Positions 63,430-64,000 of a stretch of 64,000 bases of DNA are shown in pieces. Source of the stretch: Acetitomaculum ruminis DSM 5522. GTDB lineage: Bacteria; Bacillota; Clostridia; Lachnospirales; Lachnospiraceae. The notes beneath the pieces are model-generated. The model saw only the letters and a program-made list of their open reading frames with translations, had not been told where the DNA came from and made no database searches. The stretch covers positions 30,985 through 94,984 of the forward strand of contig NZ_FOJY01000013.1 of the NCBI RefSeq assembly GCF_900112085.1. Reading direction: 5' to 3'. The translations under genes were made by a program, and so were the position numbers. The first letter of the stretch is position 1. Every line of letters starts with the position of its first letter.

Positions 63430-64000
63430 TTTTCCATCAAAGCATACTTTAATCCTACCGTTGGTATTATATGATTTTTAATACATTTTCCAAACTCAAA
63501 ACAATCTTCTTTATGTATGTTGTCTTTTTTTCCTATTATTGAAAGCTTCCATGAAACATCTTCTAAAGGAAGAGCTATTATGGAGTCATAATAATTTGAC
63601 CAGTTTTCAATTAAATTTCCCAAAAGAATCGCGTCTTTATGGCCGCAAAGATATACACTTGCCTTTAGCATGGTAGGCTCAATGATATATTGAAACTGTT
63701 TTTTATCAGCCTTTTTTACTTCATAAACAGACCGATAAAAATCTTTAATATTTCCATCGCAAATAACAGGATAATCTGTTATTTCTTTTATAGTAACCTT
63801 TTCATTTTTAGCCAGAGGATGATTTTTATTAAGAAATACATGAGCAGGTATTTTTAACAAAGGAAAAGACCAATAATCTAAAATCTCTCCCATTGACATT
63901 ATAATTCCACAATCAGCCATATCATCTTTTATAGCTTCAAATACCTTATCCTGCTCTACAAATTCATAAAAATTACTAAAAAATCCATCTTTTTCGCCTA
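63411..64000 (-). CDS. LysR-family regulator, C-terminal effector domain, 5' end outside window
   Basis: The frame is open to position 64000. Visible effector-domain landmarks: GEKDGFFSNF at the window edge, ADCGIIMSMGEILDYW, FPLLKIPAHVFLNKNHPLAKNE, VYEVKKADKKQFQYIIEPTM, GHKDAILLGNLIENW and SWKLSIIGKKD. The N-terminal HTH would lie past the window. It may regulate the neighbouring reductase or membrane genes, but that is not shown. Confidence 0.88.
   Translation of the reverse strand, partial: GEKDGFFSNFYEFVEQDKVFEAIKDDMADCGIIMSMGEILDYWSFPLLKIPAHVFLNKNHPLAKNEKVTIKEITDYPVICDGNIKDFYRSVYEVKKADKKQFQYIIEPTMLKASVYLCGHKDAILLGNLIENWSNYYDSIIALPLEDVSWKLSIIGKKDNIHKEDCFEFGKCIKNHIIPTVGLKYALMENSKEFI

Overview
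The window is low-GC DNA from an anaerobic Firmicute of the Clostridia, most likely Lachnospiraceae-like. Supporting traits are tRNA-dependent amidation (a non-discriminating AspRS beside GatCA), T-box and lysine riboswitch leaders, class III fructose-1,6-bisphosphatase, an electron-bifurcating-type trimeric [FeFe] hydrogenase, glnA with an ANTAR regulator, and HisA of the eukaryote-like type. No rRNA, tRNA, CRISPR array, prophage or transposase gene was seen.

Layout: 1-2.9 kb, gatA(partial)-gatC-aspS behind a T-box; 3.3-4.2 kb, a lipoprotein with an internal duplication; 4.4-8.8 kb, hisA-amidohydrolase-glnA-ANTAR-dapF; 8.9-13 kb, an ABC/GldG/DUF4340 export operon; 13.2-17.4 kb, fbp, then dapA-dapB behind a lysine riboswitch; 17.4-22.2 kb, a corrinoid adenosyltransferase, a small unknown gene and a MoxR-VWA-DUF6273 trio; 22.3-24.2 kb, typA.

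The core, 24.5-43 kb and again 54.9-57.6 kb, is a metallocluster and hydrogen-metabolism neighbourhood. It holds hydCBA; a minus-strand run of nitrogenase-like nflH, a fused nflDK and hypF-hypC-hypD-hypE; a divergent second nitrogenase-like set with H, D and K as separate genes; hydE with a TM1266-like regulator; and hydF with an aspartase-like lyase. HypCDEF build the Fe(CN)2CO unit of [NiFe] hydrogenases, yet no hydrogenase structural genes and no hypA or hypB lie here, and the hyp genes sit directly downstream of a nitrogenase-like operon. This pairing is the best candidate in the window for an undescribed system. The nflH operon also has a structured leader that ends in a terminator.

The remainder is housekeeping: ispD; tsaD-rnz-rimI-tsaB-tsaE; cstA; a secreted protein; tyrS behind a T-box; and a GntR-controlled ABC transporter whose promoter overlaps a perfect palindrome. 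The right end (58-64 kb) has a membrane protein, an Old-Yellow-Enzyme-type reductase, a decayed LysR gene, small membrane proteins and an intact LysR gene that runs off the window.

A dispersed, highly structured repeat of about 163 bp occurs in four full copies (24219, 31909, 43675, 62468), one truncated copy (4261) and one all-palindrome derivative (59336). One copy supplies the last 14 codons of hypF. All functional statements are inferred from the sequence by eye; no database search was run.
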